From: Oleispira sp963851095
GTDB lineage: Bacteria > Pseudomonadota > Gammaproteobacteria > Pseudomonadales > Oceanobacteraceae
Assembly (NCBI GenBank): GCA_963851095.1
Contig: CAWKOX010000008.1
Coordinates: forward strand, 62,001-126,000
Reading direction: 5' to 3'
DNA: 64,000 nt
In this document: positions 63,584-64,000 of the stretch, piece by piece
Numbering within the stretch: the stretch's first letter is position 1
How the letters are laid out: the number at the start of each line of letters is the position of its first letter
Notes under the pieces: model-generated
What the model was told of the DNA's origin: nothing
Databases searched by the model: none
The model's input: the letters and a program-made list of their open reading frames with translations, nothing else
Translations under genes and position numbers: made by a program

Positions 63584-64000
63584 TTATTTCACCCGCTTAA
63601 ATAGGTCAGCACTGATTTCATCAGCAGGAAAGTGGAATGGCACCGGGCCGTCAGGTTCGCCTTGCATAAACTGGCGTACTTGCTCGGAACCCTTGTTGAT
63701 TAGGTTTTCTGGGGTATCAAAGCCAATCACTTTGCCTTCAGAGAGCAGGCAAACATAGTCAGCAATCGAGCACGCTTCATCAACGTCGTGGGTCACCAAA
63801 ACACTGGTTAACCCCAACGCATCGTTCATGCTTTTAATGAGTTTGACGGTAACGCTTAACGAGATGGGGTCGAGTCCGGTGAATGGCTCGTCGTACAGCA
63901 TCATTTCAGGATCAAGGGCGATTGAACGGGCCAGCGCAATACGGCGCGCCATGCCACCCGATAATTCAGCCGGCATTAAGCGACGAGCGCCTCGTAATCC
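63584..64000 (-). CDS. mlaF: MlaF, ABC ATPase (5' part beyond window)
   Basis: The frame is open to the right edge; 139 C-terminal residues are seen. Signature LSGGMARRIALARSIALDPEMMLYDEPFTGLDP (C-loop and Walker B), H-loop LVTHDVDEA. The Walker A lies outside the window. Ends 1 bp before mlaE, so co-translated. Confidence 0.95.
   Translation of the reverse strand, partial: GLRGARRLMPAELSGGMARRIALARSIALDPEMMLYDEPFTGLDPISLSVTVKLIKSMNDALGLTSVLVTHDVDEACSIADYVCLLSEGKVIGFDTPENLINKGSEQVRQFMQGEPDGPVPFHFPADEISADLFKRVK

Overview
The window looks like a chromosomal segment of a heterotrophic marine gammaproteobacterium of the Oceanospirillales type (Oleispira/Bermanella/Thalassolituus-like). This placement rests on gene content and order: hda-DUF2066-purM-purN-DUF3108, mla-ibaG-murA-hisG-hisD-hisC, two long acyl-CoA dehydrogenases, FadD, a BCCT transporter and DUF1329. 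No ribosomal RNA or other species marker is present, so the genus is inference. Base composition is moderately AT-leaning by eye.

Layout. 1-3.2 kb: a left-truncated outer-membrane phospholipase A, a short HPPK-like protein converging on a FolM-type pteridine reductase, and an acyltransferase. 3.2-3.6 kb: three tandem initiator tRNA genes with their own promoter and terminator. 3.7-21.3 kb: housekeeping and lipid metabolism, with two AraC regulators, MltC, DUF1329, TatD, MsrA, acyl-CoA dehydrogenase, BCCT transporter, an exonuclease/CBS-nucleotidyltransferase pair, FadD and a frameshifted fatty acid desaturase. 21.3-27 kb: hda, DUF2066, purM, purN, DUF3108 and a pseudouridine synthase. 27-43.2 kb: class V aminotransferase, a BMT5-like methyltransferase with a zinc finger, a Nep1-like secreted protein, a divergent sigma factor, a second acyl-CoA dehydrogenase, CorA, and small stress or envelope genes.

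43.3-56.5 kb is the unusual part: an integron cassette array. All cassette genes lie on the minus strand and are separated by about 15 attC-like sites beginning TAACGC and ending GTTA on the plus strand. No integrase gene is in the window, so the array is of the CALIN type or has been parted from its integrase. Cargo includes two GNAT acetyltransferases, a HEAT-like protein, an amidase overlapping a lipoprotein gene, two CPCC cysteine-rich proteins, small membrane and secreted proteins, and a 370-bp segment present twice that carries no gene but a strong hairpin. An IS30-family element sits at the distal end. Two copies of an IS1182-family element interrupt the array, each inserted in the same orientation at the same AACG in an attC core.

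56.8-64 kb: hisC (broken by two homopolymer indels), hisD, hisG, murA, ibaG, mlaB, mlaD, mlaE and partial mlaF, all on the minus strand. The usual mlaC between mlaD and mlaB is absent. Several frameshifts (hisC, desaturase, a DUF6756-like gene, a TonB-like lipoprotein, one transposase) fall in or near short homopolymers, so they may be real decay or sequencing/assembly indels.
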